Shown: positions 52,006 through 61,244, counted from the first letter of the stretch. The stretch is 64,000 bases of DNA from an uncultured Coriobacteriaceae bacterium (GCA_902773995.1 CACYGL010000017.1:1-64000), one strand, 5' to 3'. A program made the numbers and translations. The notes: generated from the letters alone by a model not told the origin.

Positions 52006-53267
52006 TGGGACATGCGTGGAGCGTGCTGTGCCCAAAGGAGGAGCGCGCCGGGATGGTCAAGGCGCTCAAGGAGATAGACGACTTGGCGGAGTGCGAGTTT
52101 GCCCAGGATGCAAATGAGCTGCGGCGACGCATGGCAGAGTGCGCCAGCGGCGAGAGGTCCGCCCTTATCGGCCTCTCCAAGAGCGGTGTCTCGGACGTTA
52201 ACCTTGCGGCCGCCATTGTGTCTGACGGCCATGCCGAGAAGGTCGTGCTTGCGCTGCGGTCGCCCTCTGGGTCGCTGAGGTCCCGCGCCGCGAGGGCGGG
52301 CATCGACCTTGTAGTTGACCTGGACGGTGCGTCCCCTGCGCCGTCTGTGGAGATGGACGCCGCGCCGGTTCCGGAGCCCCTGCAGAAAAGCGATGGGGGT
52401 CGCATCTCGGCTGCTCCGGGACCGGCGCTGGCGCCCGAGGGGGCTCGCGCGCCCATTCTTACGTTCTGCTCGGGAAGAGGCGGCGTTGGTAAGACGTCGG
52501 TCGTGGCGTGCGCTGCGGTGGCAGCCGCCTCGTGGGGCATGAGAGTAGAGGTGGTTGACCTGGACCTCTCCTGTGGGAACCTCTACGCGATGCTTGGCCT
52601 TGCGCGTGGGACGGACCTCTCGCGCCTCTCGGCGGAAGACCTTGGGGACCCAGAGCGCCTGGAGAGGCTCGGCGCGCCGTGCGGCGAGCGCATCCGCGTA
52701 TGGGGGCCGTGCGAGCGCCCGGAGACCTCCGAGCTTGTCTCGGGGATGGTGCCTGAACTGCTGAGCATCCTTGCGCTTGGTGCCGACCTCGTGCTTATCG
52801 ATACGTCTCCCACGTTCTCCGAGGCGGTGGCGCTTGCCGTGCGCCAGAGCGACCGCGTGGTTCTCGTACATGACAGCCGGCCCGGTTCGCTGGCAGCGCT
52901 AGCCCGCACGAGTGGCCTTGCCGTGCGGCTGGGCGTTGCCCGAACGCGTATCGCCCGGTTGGAGAACCGCGTGGACGTGCGGGACAGGACAGACCCGGCG
53001 CTGGGCAGGGCAGAGGTGGGGCTCGAGGCTGCGCGTGCGTTCACGGCGCTCGATGGCGGGGACGAGGTTTCTGACTACCTGGGATATGGGGATGCGGCAG
53101 GCCTTTTGGAGGTGGGCTCGCCGTTTGCGGAGTCCGCTGCCGCCTGCCTGGCCCAGCTCCTCCAGGAGCTTGGGTCGCTCCCAGAGGCCGAGCCTGCACA
53201 GCGCGCTGCCCAGGGGCTTGCCCCGCGGCGCAGGGGTCTATTCCGGCGCAGGAGGGAGGCGGTCTAG
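52005..53267 (+). CDS. CpaE/TadZ-like ATPase
   Basis: 420 residues. The N-terminal receiver-like part (about 1-140) is followed by a MinD/ParA-type P-loop domain with CSGRGGVGKTSVVA (deviant Walker A), VVDLDLSCGN and VLIDTSPTFSEAVAL (Walker B). TadZ/CpaE proteins place the pilus machine at a site on the membrane. An Arg-rich tail ends the protein. Start taken at ATG 52005 (GTG 52002 also possible). The next start is directly after the stop. Confidence 0.87.
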   Translation: MGHAWSVLCPKEERAGMVKALKEIDDLAECEFAQDANELRRRMAECASGERSALIGLSKSGVSDVNLAAAIVSDGHAEKVVLALRSPSGSLRSRAARAGIDLVVDLDGASPAPSVEMDAAPVPEPLQKSDGGRISAAPGPALAPEGARAPILTFCSGRGGVGKTSVVACAAVAAASWGMRVEVVDLDLSCGNLYAMLGLARGTDLSRLSAEDLGDPERLERLGAPCGERIRVWGPCERPETSELVSGMVPELLSILALGADLVLIDTSPTFSEAVALAVRQSDRVVLVHDSRPGSLAALARTSGLAVRLGVARTRIARLENRVDVRDRTDPALGRAEVGLEAARAFTALDGGDEVSDYLGYGDAAGLLEVGSPFAESAAACLAQLLQELGSLPEAEPAQRAAQGLAPRRRGLFRRRREAV

Positions 53268-54593
53268 GTGTCTGTGCTCGAGATGGTCCGCGAGGAGGAA
53301 GCGCGGAGAGGGGCTGCCACAACGGAGGGACGCGACCTTCGCCAGCAGCGGTTGAGTCTCAAGAACGCCCTGGTGGAACGGTTGGGGCTCGCAACTATTG
53401 CCTCGATGCTCTCTACGGGCGATGCCACCCAGGCGCGCTCGGCGCTTGCCGTGACGTGTAACGCAATCATCAACACCGGGGGATACGAGGGCCTTTCACG
53501 CGAGGAGGTGGCGCGTCTCGTGCGCCAGGTGACGGACGAGATCTGCGGTCTTGGCCCCATCCAGCCGCTTCTCGAGGACGAGGATGTCTCCGAGATCATG
53601 ATCAACGGCTGCGATGCGCTCTTCTACGAGCGCGGGGGCGAGGTCTTCTCGGCACCGGCGGTGTTCGACTCGCCCGAGCAGATCATGATCGTAATCGACC
53701 GAATCCTGGCACCCCTGGGGCGAAGGCTCGACAGGAGCTGCCCCATCGTGAACGCGCGCCTTGCCAACGGCGACCGCGTGAACGCCGTGGCGGACTCGGT
53801 TGCCATCGGTGGGCCGGTGGTCACCATCAGGCGATTCTCCAACCGCATCACGTCGCTGGACACTCTGGTCGAGCTGGGCTCGCTGCCCGAATGGTACGCG
53901 CAGCTGCTGCGCTGGGCGGTGAGGACGCGAAAGGGGATAGCAGTTGCCGGAGGCACCGGGTCGGGCAAGACCACGCTCCTAAACGCTCTCTCGTGCGAGA
54001 TCGACCCCGGCGAGAGAATCGTGACCATAGAGGACTCCGCCGAGCTGCGCTTTGATGCGCATCCTGACGTGGTGAGCCTTGAGGCAAGGGGCGCCTCGAT
54101 TGAGGGGTCCGGCGAGGTCACGATTCGCGACCTGGTCAAGAACTCGTTGCGCATGCGACCGGACCGCATTGTGGTGGGGGAGGTTCGCGGCGAGGAGTGC
54201 GTCGACATGCTGGCCGCAATGACGACCGGACATGATGGCTCGATGACCACGCTGCACGCGGGCACCGCCGAGGAGGCCGTGCTTCGCCTGGTGCTCATGG
54301 CGCGCTTTGGGATGGACCTGCCTGCCGACATTATCGAGGAGCAAATTGCGTCGGCGCTCGACCTCATCGTGATGTCGCGGCGTGCTCCGGATGGGTCGCG
54401 CTACATAACCACGACGCACGAGGTTGGTTGGTCGAGAGGGGCAAAGTCGGTGGACCTTGTTGAGTGCGTTTCGTTCGACGTGGCGGACCGTTCCTGGAAG
54501 CTCGTCCGTGAGCCGGCGTTTGTGGCACAGGCGGTGTGCGACGGGATGCTCGACGAAGGCGAGGTGGAGCGATGGAGGTCTTCCTTCCGTTGA
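53268..54593 (+). CDS. tadA: Flp pilus motor ATPase TadA/CpaF
   Basis: 441 residues from GTG. It has the secretion-ATPase landmarks: SEIMINGCDALFYERGGEV, GGPVVTIRRF, AGGTGSGKTTLLNAL (Walker A), TIEDSAELR, and VVGEVRGEECVDMLAAMTTGHDGSMTTLHA (Walker B and His boxes; key stretch GEVRGEE). It powers pilin assembly with TadB and TadC. TadB starts 22 bases before its end. Confidence 0.95.
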   Translation: MSVLEMVREEEARRGAATTEGRDLRQQRLSLKNALVERLGLATIASMLSTGDATQARSALAVTCNAIINTGGYEGLSREEVARLVRQVTDEICGLGPIQPLLEDEDVSEIMINGCDALFYERGGEVFSAPAVFDSPEQIMIVIDRILAPLGRRLDRSCPIVNARLANGDRVNAVADSVAIGGPVVTIRRFSNRITSLDTLVELGSLPEWYAQLLRWAVRTRKGIAVAGGTGSGKTTLLNALSCEIDPGERIVTIEDSAELRFDAHPDVVSLEARGASIEGSGEVTIRDLVKNSLRMRPDRIVVGEVRGEECVDMLAAMTTGHDGSMTTLHAGTAEEAVLRLVLMARFGMDLPADIIEEQIASALDLIVMSRRAPDGSRYITTTHEVGWSRGAKSVDLVECVSFDVADRSWKLVREPAFVAQAVCDGMLDEGEVERWRSSFR

Positions 54594-55513
54594 CGGCTGC
54601 CGCCTGCGCGTTTGCGGCGGTGCGGGTACTTATCGCAAGCGGTGAGCGTGGCGCCAAGACTCTGGCGTCCCGGGCGCTCCGCGCGTGCGAGCGCTGGGTA
54701 GGTAGTCGCCTTGAGTCTCTGGGGCGCAGCGGCGTGGTGGCTGCGCTTCTCGAGGGCGAGGACTGGAGACAGGCGTCGGACGCCCTTGCCGCGCTTCCCC
54801 ATGAGGGCAGGCCAGGCTTGAGGAGGGAGCCTGCGTGCGCTGCGCTGCTTGCCGCTGGGGTGGGGATTGCCTGCGTGGGAGGCCTGCTCTTCCTCTCGCT
54901 TGTCTCGGCGCTCGTTCTTGCCTGTCTGGAGAGGATTGCCCTAGCTGCATGGCGCTCTTCGCGCGACCGACGTCGTGTGCATGAGGTATCCCAGGAGATG
55001 CCCGGCGTATTCCGGACGCTCTCCGTGGCGCTTGGCGCTGGCCAGACACTGGCCCAGGCTATCGAGTACGTGGGATCGCACGGTCATGGGCCGGTCTCTG
55101 CGGGCTTTGCGTCTGCGTCGCTGGGGCTTCGCTGTGGCGTATCGACAGAGGACGCGCTCGAGTCGCTTTCACGTACGCTCGATGCGCCGGGGATGGGGCT
55201 TCTCACCACGGCGCTCGTGATCTCCCATCGCACGGGGAGCCCGCTGCGTGACCTGCTCGCGCGGTCTGCCGCGCTCGTTGAGCGGCAGGGCGAGTTCGAG
55301 CGGGAGCTTGAGGTGAAGACGGCTCAGGTGCGCCTCTCTGCCCGCATCGTGTGCAGCCTGCCGTTTCTCATGGTGGCGCTTCTCGCCGTCATCTCGCCCG
55401 ACTTCCAGCGGGGCCTGCTCTCGCCCGTTGGGCTTGGCTCCGTTGCCGTGGCGGCGGCGCTCGACGCATTTGCGGTCCTTGTCATCAGGCGCCTCATGAG
55501 GGCGGTGCTCTGA
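54572..55513 (+). CDS. tadB: Flp pilus inner-membrane protein TadB
   Basis: 313 residues from ATG 54572, overlapping TadA. It has the TadB/GspF plan: membrane helices at about 1-20, 95-130 and 260-310 around a GspF domain (EMPGVFRTLSVALGAGQTLAQAI, HRTGSPLRDLLARSAALV). It forms the membrane platform with TadC. The stop overlaps the TadC start (TGATGG). Confidence 0.9.
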   Translation: MEVFLPLTAAACAFAAVRVLIASGERGAKTLASRALRACERWVGSRLESLGRSGVVAALLEGEDWRQASDALAALPHEGRPGLRREPACAALLAAGVGIACVGGLLFLSLVSALVLACLERIALAAWRSSRDRRRVHEVSQEMPGVFRTLSVALGAGQTLAQAIEYVGSHGHGPVSAGFASASLGLRCGVSTEDALESLSRTLDAPGMGLLTTALVISHRTGSPLRDLLARSAALVERQGEFERELEVKTAQVRLSARIVCSLPFLMVALLAVISPDFQRGLLSPVGLGSVAVAAALDAFAVLVIRRLMRAVL

Positions 55514-56166
55514 TGGTTGGCGTTTCGCTCATGGTGGCAAGTGCCTCCTGCGCGGTCCTTGCAGGGCTGCTGGTGGCGAGCGTGGCTGGGGATCATGGCC
55601 ATGGCGAGGCCCCTGCCGAGGGGTTGGAACGATGCGTGGCCACCACGCGAGAGGCGATTAGAGGCATCCCCGCCGTACGCCAGGCGAGGGAGCGAGAACG
55701 TCTTGCGCGCAGGAGGTCTGCCTGCCTGCGCGAGATGCCCACGCTGATTGACGTCCTCACCCTGGGGCTCTCGGCAGGTCTCTCGTTTGATGCGTCGCTC
55801 TCGCTCTACTGTGACCGCTACCAGACGGAGCTCTCCCAGGCGTTCTCGGAGGCCATGCTCAGCTGGAGGATGGGCGTCACAAGCAGGGAGGGGGCGCTCG
55901 AGGCGATGGCCTGCGAGCTGGGGGTTGACGCGTTGGCGCGCTTTGCCACGGTTGTGGGAGAGTCGCTCGACTTTGGCTCGCCGCTCGCATCTGCGCTGGA
56001 GGTGCAGGCGAAGGCCATCCGCGACGAGCAGCGGGCGCAGGTGGAGGAGGAGATCGAGAAGGCGCCGGTCAAGATGCTCGTCCCCTTGGGCGTCCTGGTT
56101 GTGCCGGCCATGCTTCTCGCGATTCTGGGGCCGCTGCTTGCCTCGGCGGCCTCGTTTGGAAGGTAG
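55513..56166 (+). CDS. tadC: Flp pilus inner-membrane protein TadC
   Basis: 217 residues. An N-terminal helix, a GspF/TadC domain with EMPTLIDVLTLGLSAGLSFDASL and a C-terminal helix (KMLVPLGVLVVPAMLLAILGPLL) are seen. It is shorter than TadC proteins of Gram-negative systems, as is common in Actinobacteria. The start overlaps the TadB stop. Confidence 0.88.
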   Translation: MVGVSLMVASASCAVLAGLLVASVAGDHGHGEAPAEGLERCVATTREAIRGIPAVRQARERERLARRRSACLREMPTLIDVLTLGLSAGLSFDASLSLYCDRYQTELSQAFSEAMLSWRMGVTSREGALEAMACELGVDALARFATVVGESLDFGSPLASALEVQAKAIRDEQRAQVEEEIEKAPVKMLVPLGVLVVPAMLLAILGPLLASAASFGR

Positions 56167-56194
56167 AAGGCGGTGCGAGGGAAAGGAGCGTCAC

Positions 56195-56392
56195 ATGACA
56201 TGGGAAAGCATGGGTCGAGAGGTACGCAAGGTGGCCGCAGGCACCCTCCACGACAATCGCGGGCAGGGCACCACGGAGTACGCGATTCTCGTTGGGGTCC
56301 TAGTGGTGATTGCCATTGTAGCCATCCTGGCATTCCGCGAGCGGGTCTCGCAGCTGTGGAGCGCCATAGCGAACGGCATCAACTCGCTGTGA
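56195..56392 (+). CDS. Flp-type major pilin
   Basis: A 65-residue Flp prepilin too short for many annotation filters. GAAAGGAG precedes the ATG. The prepilin site GQGTTEYAILVGVLVVIAIVAILA shows a Gly/Gln cut site, the Glu at +5 and a hydrophobic stretch. It would be cut by a prepilin peptidase not found in this window. The next start overlaps its stop. Confidence 0.85.
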   Translation: MTWESMGREVRKVAAGTLHDNRGQGTTEYAILVGVLVVIAIVAILAFRERVSQLWSAIANGINSL

Positions 56393-56871
56393 GAAAAAGA
56401 CGCGCTGTCCTTGTCGCTGCGGTGGTTGCCTGTGCGCTGGCGGCGTGCGTGGTGGTGCTTTCCGGCCGCGGGCAGACGGGCGGTCCGTTGCCTGCGACTA
56501 GAACGGGTGCAACTGGCGAGGAGCGCTTGGACACAAGCCCAGGCGAGGCGATTGAGGGCAAACCCGTCTCTTTGTCCGAGGATGCCGCGGAGGGCGAGAT
56601 GGATACCGGCTTGGCAGCTGCTGCCAACGGGGTGCCAGAGGCGGCAACCGAGCTTGTGTGCCAGTACGAGCAGCGAGGAGACTGCGTGCTCGTGAGGTCT
56701 GGGTACCTCGACCTCTCGGGCCGGGTCTGGAGCATGGTTGTGGAGGGATCGGGATGGGTCGACGTGTGCATAGTCCAGAGCGCGAGTGGTGGGACGAGCG
56801 AGACCAAGGTCATGCACATGGATGCCGCAGAGTGGGAGGCGTCCCTGGGCGAGCTTGGCCTTGGTGGCTAG
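56389..56871 (+). CDS. Small lipoprotein in Tad pilus operon
   Basis: 160 residues from a GTG that overlaps the pilin stop. The basic N-terminus MRKRRAVLVAAVVACALAAC is a lipoprotein signal, with LAAC as the lipobox. The mature part is acidic at first and then has a compact domain with ELVCQYEQRGDCVLVRSGYLDL (two Cys). No family recognised. Its position suggests a pilus-associated or wall-facing role, perhaps anchoring or assembly. Confidence 0.7.
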   Translation: MRKRRAVLVAAVVACALAACVVVLSGRGQTGGPLPATRTGATGEERLDTSPGEAIEGKPVSLSEDAAEGEMDTGLAAAANGVPEAATELVCQYEQRGDCVLVRSGYLDLSGRVWSMVVEGSGWVDVCIVQSASGGTSETKVMHMDAAEWEASLGELGLGG

Positions 56872-57062
56872 CCGAGGGCTCCGGGCAGTCCACGCTCGAG
56901 TATGCGCTGGTGCTGGTAGCGTTCCTCTCCATGGTCGCTGCCCTGGGGCTGGCGTGGCATGCGGCGCGTGACGGGACCCTCGTGCGCATGGCAACGGATG
57001 CGGCAACGCACCAGGCCTCGGGCGGAACGCTTGCCTGGCTCCAGGACCTCCTGGGGTTCTGA
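56832..57062 (+). CDS. Second pilin-like/minor pilin protein
   Basis: About 76 residues from GTG 56832, overlapping the lipoprotein gene by 40 bases; the start is uncertain because no ribosome site is clear. AEGSGQSTLEYALVLVAFLSMV carries a prepilin-type cut site (GQSTLEYAL with Glu at +5) and hydrophobic stretch. A short soluble part follows. Probably a minor pilin. Confidence 0.65.
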   Translation: MGGVPGRAWPWWLAEGSGQSTLEYALVLVAFLSMVAALGLAWHAARDGTLVRMATDAATHQASGGTLAWLQDLLGF

Positions 57063-57063
57063 G

Positions 57064-57555
57064 ATGGATCGCAGACGGTGGCGGGTAGGCCACATGGGCG
57101 AGGAGGGACAAGCAACGGTTGAGGCTGCCGTGCTCATTCCCACGGTGATGGTCGTGCTCGCGCTTCTCCTCCAACCGGCGATGCTCCTCTACACGCGTGC
57201 GGTTATGAGCGGGGCGGCTGCCGAGGGGGCCCGGCTCGCCACGACCGCAACGTACGACGAGGTGGTGTCTCTTGTCGACTCCTACGTGAGACGGAGGCTT
57301 AGGGCGGTGCCGGACGTTGCCTGCTTCCACGAGGGAGGGGCCGACGCCTGGGGCATTTCCGTCGAGCAGGACGGGAATCGCGTACGCGTCTGCGTTGTGT
57401 GCCATGCCCGGCCGTTACCGCTGATGGGGGTGACGGCGGGGCTGGTTGGACAGATGGATAGCGAGGGCGTGCTCCTCTCGGCCAGGGTCGAGCGCAGCAC
57501 GCGGGCCGAGTGGGTTGGGGGTGACTACGGTGATTGGATTGCAGCGTGGGGCTAA
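57064..57555 (+). CDS. TadE-like minor pilin
   Basis: 163 residues. MGEEGQATVEAAVLIPTVMVVLALLLQPAML shows a TadE-type prepilin segment (GQATVEAAVLIP, Glu at +5). The rest is a TadE-like domain with SGAAAEGARLATT. TadE/TadF pseudopilins help initiate or length-control the Flp pilus. Ends by overlapping the TadG-like gene. Confidence 0.83.
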   Translation: MDRRRWRVGHMGEEGQATVEAAVLIPTVMVVLALLLQPAMLLYTRAVMSGAAAEGARLATTATYDEVVSLVDSYVRRRLRAVPDVACFHEGGADAWGISVEQDGNRVRVCVVCHARPLPLMGVTAGLVGQMDSEGVLLSARVERSTRAEWVGGDYGDWIAAWG

Positions 57556-59623
57556 GGTGGCCGTATCCGGAACGGCGTCGAGGCAGGGCGGCTTGCGCCT
57601 GGGCCTCTCGCTCTTTCTGGATGACGAGGGCGGTTACACCACGGTCGCCGTGGCGGTTGCCCTGCTCGTGAGTATATCGCTGGTCTTTGCGGCCGCATCT
57701 GCGGAGTGGGTGATGGCGCGCTCGTACGAGGTCCAGCCTGTGGCAGATGCCGCGGCCATGGCCGGAGCAAACTCCGTGGCAGCCTATGCCACCATTGCCA
57801 GGGTGCTTGATGCCTGCGTGCTCAGCCTGGGACTTCTCGGCGTGACGGTCTTTGGGGCGGGTCTTGTGCTCTCGTGCATACCGGGTGCTGCAACCTTTGG
57901 GGGAAGCGTCTGTGATGCGGGAAGGAAGGTCCTCGATGCCCGGCGGGACTTCGCGAGAAGTGCATCGGAGGGCCTGGAGCGTCTGGAAAAGGTGCTGCCG
58001 GCGGTCGTGGTTGCAAACTCGGCCGCCTGCGTCGCGGAGAACGCGCGGGCACAGGGCCTGCCATATGTTGGCTGTGCCATTCCGTTTCCCGTTGAGTCGC
58101 AGTCGGACTTTTCGTCCCTTGCTGCCGAGATCTATTCGGACGAGATGGACAAGGATGCCGAGGAGCTGCGAGAGCTGTCGCAGCAGGCAGATGCTGCAAA
58201 GTCCCTGGCAGACGCGGCGCGCTTGCGTGGGTGGACAGCGGATTGCGGTGGGACCCCCTATTGTCTGGAAGAGCGCGCTACCACGCTTGCCAGCCTTGGG
58301 GGCGAGAGTAACCCGCACTACCCGAGTGAGGAGGGGTGGGGATTTGGCGTCCCCCTCCTGCGGGCGCGCGCCTATTACGCGGCGCGTGCGGTGCAGGAGA
58401 AGCCGCTCGACTCTACGGTTGAGGAGCTTACGAACTCCGCGGCACGGTCCGCCTTCTACGACTACGCGCTCGAGCAGGTGCGGGACGGAACCTACGAAGA
58501 GCATGAGGACGGTACGGTCCAGATCGACCTGCCAGACCTTCCGCATAACGTCGAAGAGACAAAGGCATCGAGTCTCTACACCGATGACCTCTGGCCCTGT
58601 ACCGGGGAGGAGGCGGGGACGGTGCTCCACTCGTCACCTGCGTGTCCGGGCGCAACTGGCTCCTCGGCGGGATGCGCGTCCCTCCAGGACCTCGATGCTG
58701 GGGCGGTAAAGAGGTGCGAGACATGCGGCATGGACCTTGCTGTCATGGGTGCGGTTGCCGCTGCGTCGACCTCGACGGACAACGGCTTCGAGCACTACTG
58801 GCGCGAGGTCGTGGCGGCATCTAAGGAGTATGAGGCCGCGCGCAACAAGCAGTCAGATGCCGAGAAGGACCTGCGCGACAAGGCGGAGGACGCGCGCGGC
58901 TCTTTCGAGCGCGCCGTGGACCAGCTCTCGGTCGTGCGGCCGCGCATCTGCCCGCCAGGAGCCTGGGGCTGCGTTGCCGTGGTCTCCAGGACTGAGGCGA
59001 CGACCGTTCCCACCGAGCTCACCGCCTCGTTTCTCTCCTCGGGGGAGCTCCCCGCGGGGTCTGCGGTCTCGGCGGCGGCGCTGGCGCCAGACGAGTCGAC
59101 AGCCGAGAACAACGTGCTTGCCAGCTTCTTTGACGGAGTCACGTCTCAGGGAACGGGCTCGGTGCTGGGAGGCGCCTTCGACGGCGTCTGCGAGCTCTGG
59201 GGGCGCCTGCTCGTGGGGTATGGCTCAAGGTACGATTCGGTCTCTGCCTCGGTGGGGGACTTTCTCGACAGGCTCGACAACGTGTTTGGCGGGACGGTGG
59301 GCTCGTGGCTGCGTGGCAAGATCAAGGAGACGGTCGCCGCCTGTGGCTTCGAACCCGTGGACATGAGGCTCATGAAGCCCGCGCTGGTGGGGTGGACTCG
59401 TGTGCTCGACCAATCCGGCTATGACGCGGCTGGCAAGGCGCGGCAGATGATTGAGGCGCTGCCTCCTGGGGCAAGCTCGTTCGACTTGGCAAAGACCTTG
59501 GGCGTCTGGGCGGCAGACTCCCTTGGCTACGGAGAGATCACTGTGGCGGAGCTCACCATTCCAGGGACGGACATCTCAATCCCTCTCACCATCAGGCTCG
59601 ATGACCTCTTGGAGGCATCATGA
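57530..59623 (+). CDS. Large TadG-like pilus protein with cysteine-rich region
   Basis: About 697 residues (GTG 57521 is an alternative; GGGGGTGA spacing favours 57530). An N-terminal TadG-like segment (DDEGGYTTVAVAVALLVSIS) is followed by a helical/coiled section (about 120-330), a Cys-rich patch with SSPACPG, AGCASLQD and RCETCGMD, and long Ala/Ser-rich C-terminal regions. It likely lies outside the membrane as an assembly or adhesive component. Its start overlaps TadE and its stop overlaps the next TadE-like gene. Confidence 0.75.
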   Translation: MIGLQRGAKVAVSGTASRQGGLRLGLSLFLDDEGGYTTVAVAVALLVSISLVFAAASAEWVMARSYEVQPVADAAAMAGANSVAAYATIARVLDACVLSLGLLGVTVFGAGLVLSCIPGAATFGGSVCDAGRKVLDARRDFARSASEGLERLEKVLPAVVVANSAACVAENARAQGLPYVGCAIPFPVESQSDFSSLAAEIYSDEMDKDAEELRELSQQADAAKSLADAARLRGWTADCGGTPYCLEERATTLASLGGESNPHYPSEEGWGFGVPLLRARAYYAARAVQEKPLDSTVEELTNSAARSAFYDYALEQVRDGTYEEHEDGTVQIDLPDLPHNVEETKASSLYTDDLWPCTGEEAGTVLHSSPACPGATGSSAGCASLQDLDAGAVKRCETCGMDLAVMGAVAAASTSTDNGFEHYWREVVAASKEYEAARNKQSDAEKDLRDKAEDARGSFERAVDQLSVVRPRICPPGAWGCVAVVSRTEATTVPTELTASFLSSGELPAGSAVSAAALAPDESTAENNVLASFFDGVTSQGTGSVLGGAFDGVCELWGRLLVGYGSRYDSVSASVGDFLDRLDNVFGGTVGSWLRGKIKETVAACGFEPVDMRLMKPALVGWTRVLDQSGYDAAGKARQMIEALPPGASSFDLAKTLGVWAADSLGYGEITVAELTIPGTDISIPLTIRLDDLLEAS

Positions 59624-60126
59624 GCGGCTTTGAGGTGGTGGCGGCTTGGCGCCGGCGGTGCCACAGGCGCGAAGGGATGCAATCCGGGCAGATGACCGTG
59701 GAACTTGCCGTGCTGGCGCCCGTGGTCATCGTGGTTGCCCTGATCGTGGCGAACCTCATGGAGTTTGTCGACGCCTGCGCGGCCTTTGACCGTCTGAGCT
59801 TGGACGAGGTCATTGCCGAGGGTGTCTCTCCCGCAGGCGAGCAGAACGTGACGGCATCCGTTGCTGCGGTCGAGGATGCGCTTCGCGCGGCGCTTGGCCG
59901 TGAGGGCTCCTGCGATGTCGAGGTGAGGGCAGAGCGCGTCTCGGCTGGGGAGGGCGTGGGCCTGCTCTCTGTGGCGCCCCTCCTCACGCGCTACACCTGC
60001 ACGTTGGTGTTTAGGCCGTGGCCCAGGGAGCTCCGGCTTCCGGGCATCACGTATTCCGCGCCGCTTGAGCTGCGGCACGAGCGGACGCTTGTCATCGATA
60101 GGTATCGTCCGGGGGTGGTGGTCTGA
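59620..60126 (+). CDS. TadE-like minor pilin (second)
   Basis: 168 residues from ATG 59620, overlapping the previous stop. MQSGQMTVELAVLAPVVIVVALIVANLM carries the TadE-type segment (SGQMTVELAVLAP). A soluble domain with CAAFDRLSLDEVIAEG follows. Two TadE-like genes in one operon suggest different minor pilins. Coupled to the DUF192 gene by TGATG. Confidence 0.82.
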   Translation: MSGFEVVAAWRRRCHRREGMQSGQMTVELAVLAPVVIVVALIVANLMEFVDACAAFDRLSLDEVIAEGVSPAGEQNVTASVAAVEDALRAALGREGSCDVEVRAERVSAGEGVGLLSVAPLLTRYTCTLVFRPWPRELRLPGITYSAPLELRHERTLVIDRYRPGVVV

Positions 60127-60548
60127 TGAGGTGGATGTTCGTCCAAATAGAGAGCCCGGCGGTTGAGAAGGACTCTCCCACACTGGGGTTCAGGGTTCTC
60201 TCGTCCTGGTTCGAGCGGCTTGTGGGGCTTCTCGGCACCGGGCCATCCGCCCAGCCCGTGGTGCTCATGAGGTGCGGTTCTATCCACACGTACGGGATGG
60301 CATATCCCATTGACGTGGCCCTTGTAGGCAGCCGCGGAGAGGTGCTTGCCTCTGAGCGGGCTCTGCCGCCATGCCGCGTCTTCTCCCATGCCGCGGCGTT
60401 CTGCGCCTTCGAGCGCCCGGCAAGTCCCTGCCCGTGGCCACTTGCGGGAGAGACGCTGCGCGTGACCTCGCTTTTGTTTGAGCCGGAGCGATCGGCGCAA
60501 CCGTGCGCTGCGCTTCCCGAGCCGGTGGGGGAGGTGGCTGGGTCATGA
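60126..60548 (+). CDS. DUF192-family protein
   Basis: A 140-residue DUF192 protein with VLMRCGSIHTYGMAYPIDVALVGSRGEVL, the family core with its Cys-Gly and Met-Pro-like motif. DUF192 proteins are small beta proteins of unknown role. Here it is in the middle of the Tad operon, overlapping genes on both sides, so it is probably linked to the pilus or its export. Confidence 0.82.
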   Translation: MRWMFVQIESPAVEKDSPTLGFRVLSSWFERLVGLLGTGPSAQPVVLMRCGSIHTYGMAYPIDVALVGSRGEVLASERALPPCRVFSHAAAFCAFERPASPCPWPLAGETLRVTSLLFEPERSAQPCAALPEPVGEVAGS

Positions 60549-61171
60549 AGGAGTACGCGACCAAGGTGTGCCCGCGTTGCGGCGAGGAGCTCTTTGCCGA
60601 CATGCGCGTCTGCTACGGCTGCCTTTACGAGTTTCCGCCCGCGAGGGACGTGACGGCACCGGCTAGCTCAACTGTGCCCAAGACGGAGGAGTCGGCTTCT
60701 GCCGCCGAGGAGCCCGCGCTGCCAGGGCTTGTGGAAGACGAGCCGTTCCTCTGGGATGCGGGACTGCCCCCTGCCGAGTCCGGCTGGGAGGATGACACGC
60801 TTGACCTCTCGGGCGTTGGCAATAAGGCAATCGCCACGGCTGCATCAAGCCCAGATACCCAGCCGTCCTCCCGTGAGGTGCTCTGCTGGGTGCGTACGCC
60901 CTCCATGGAGGTAAGGCTTCCCATACCCAATGAGGGCCTGGTCATAGGCCGTGATCAGACGTGCGACGTTGTGCTCCGCTCGCGTGCCGTGTCCCGCTCG
61001 CACGTTCGGATACTTCCCGCGCAGGATGGCGAGGAGGGCATGCGCGTCATAGACCTGGGGGCCACCAACCCCGCGATGTTCTCCGGGAGGGAGGTGAGGG
61101 GAGAGGTTCTCGTCCCCCTTGGCTGGACGGTCTCCATCTGTGGAGCCTTCGCCACGCCGGTGCGCGCCTAG
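60545..61171 (+). CDS. FHA-domain protein with N-terminal zinc ribbon
   Basis: 208 residues from ATG 60545. The N-terminus is a zinc ribbon (CPRCGEELFADMRVCYGC), then a Pro/Ser/Glu-rich linker, and a C-terminal FHA domain (about 118-208) with LVIGRDQTCDVVLRSRAVSRSHVRI, where the Arg and Ser-x-x-His bind phosphothreonine. It likely reads Ser/Thr phosphorylation for the pilus operon; the kinase at 12321 is one possible partner, but there is no direct evidence for this. Confidence 0.85.
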   Translation: MKEYATKVCPRCGEELFADMRVCYGCLYEFPPARDVTAPASSTVPKTEESASAAEEPALPGLVEDEPFLWDAGLPPAESGWEDDTLDLSGVGNKAIATAASSPDTQPSSREVLCWVRTPSMEVRLPIPNEGLVIGRDQTCDVVLRSRAVSRSHVRILPAQDGEEGMRVIDLGATNPAMFSGREVRGEVLVPLGWTVSICGAFATPVRA

Positions 61172-61244
61172 GCATGAGTCTTGCTCTGGTATTCTGGGAC
61201 CGCGATGCCACAAGGTCTTCCACAACCGTTCATTGGGGGATTCT

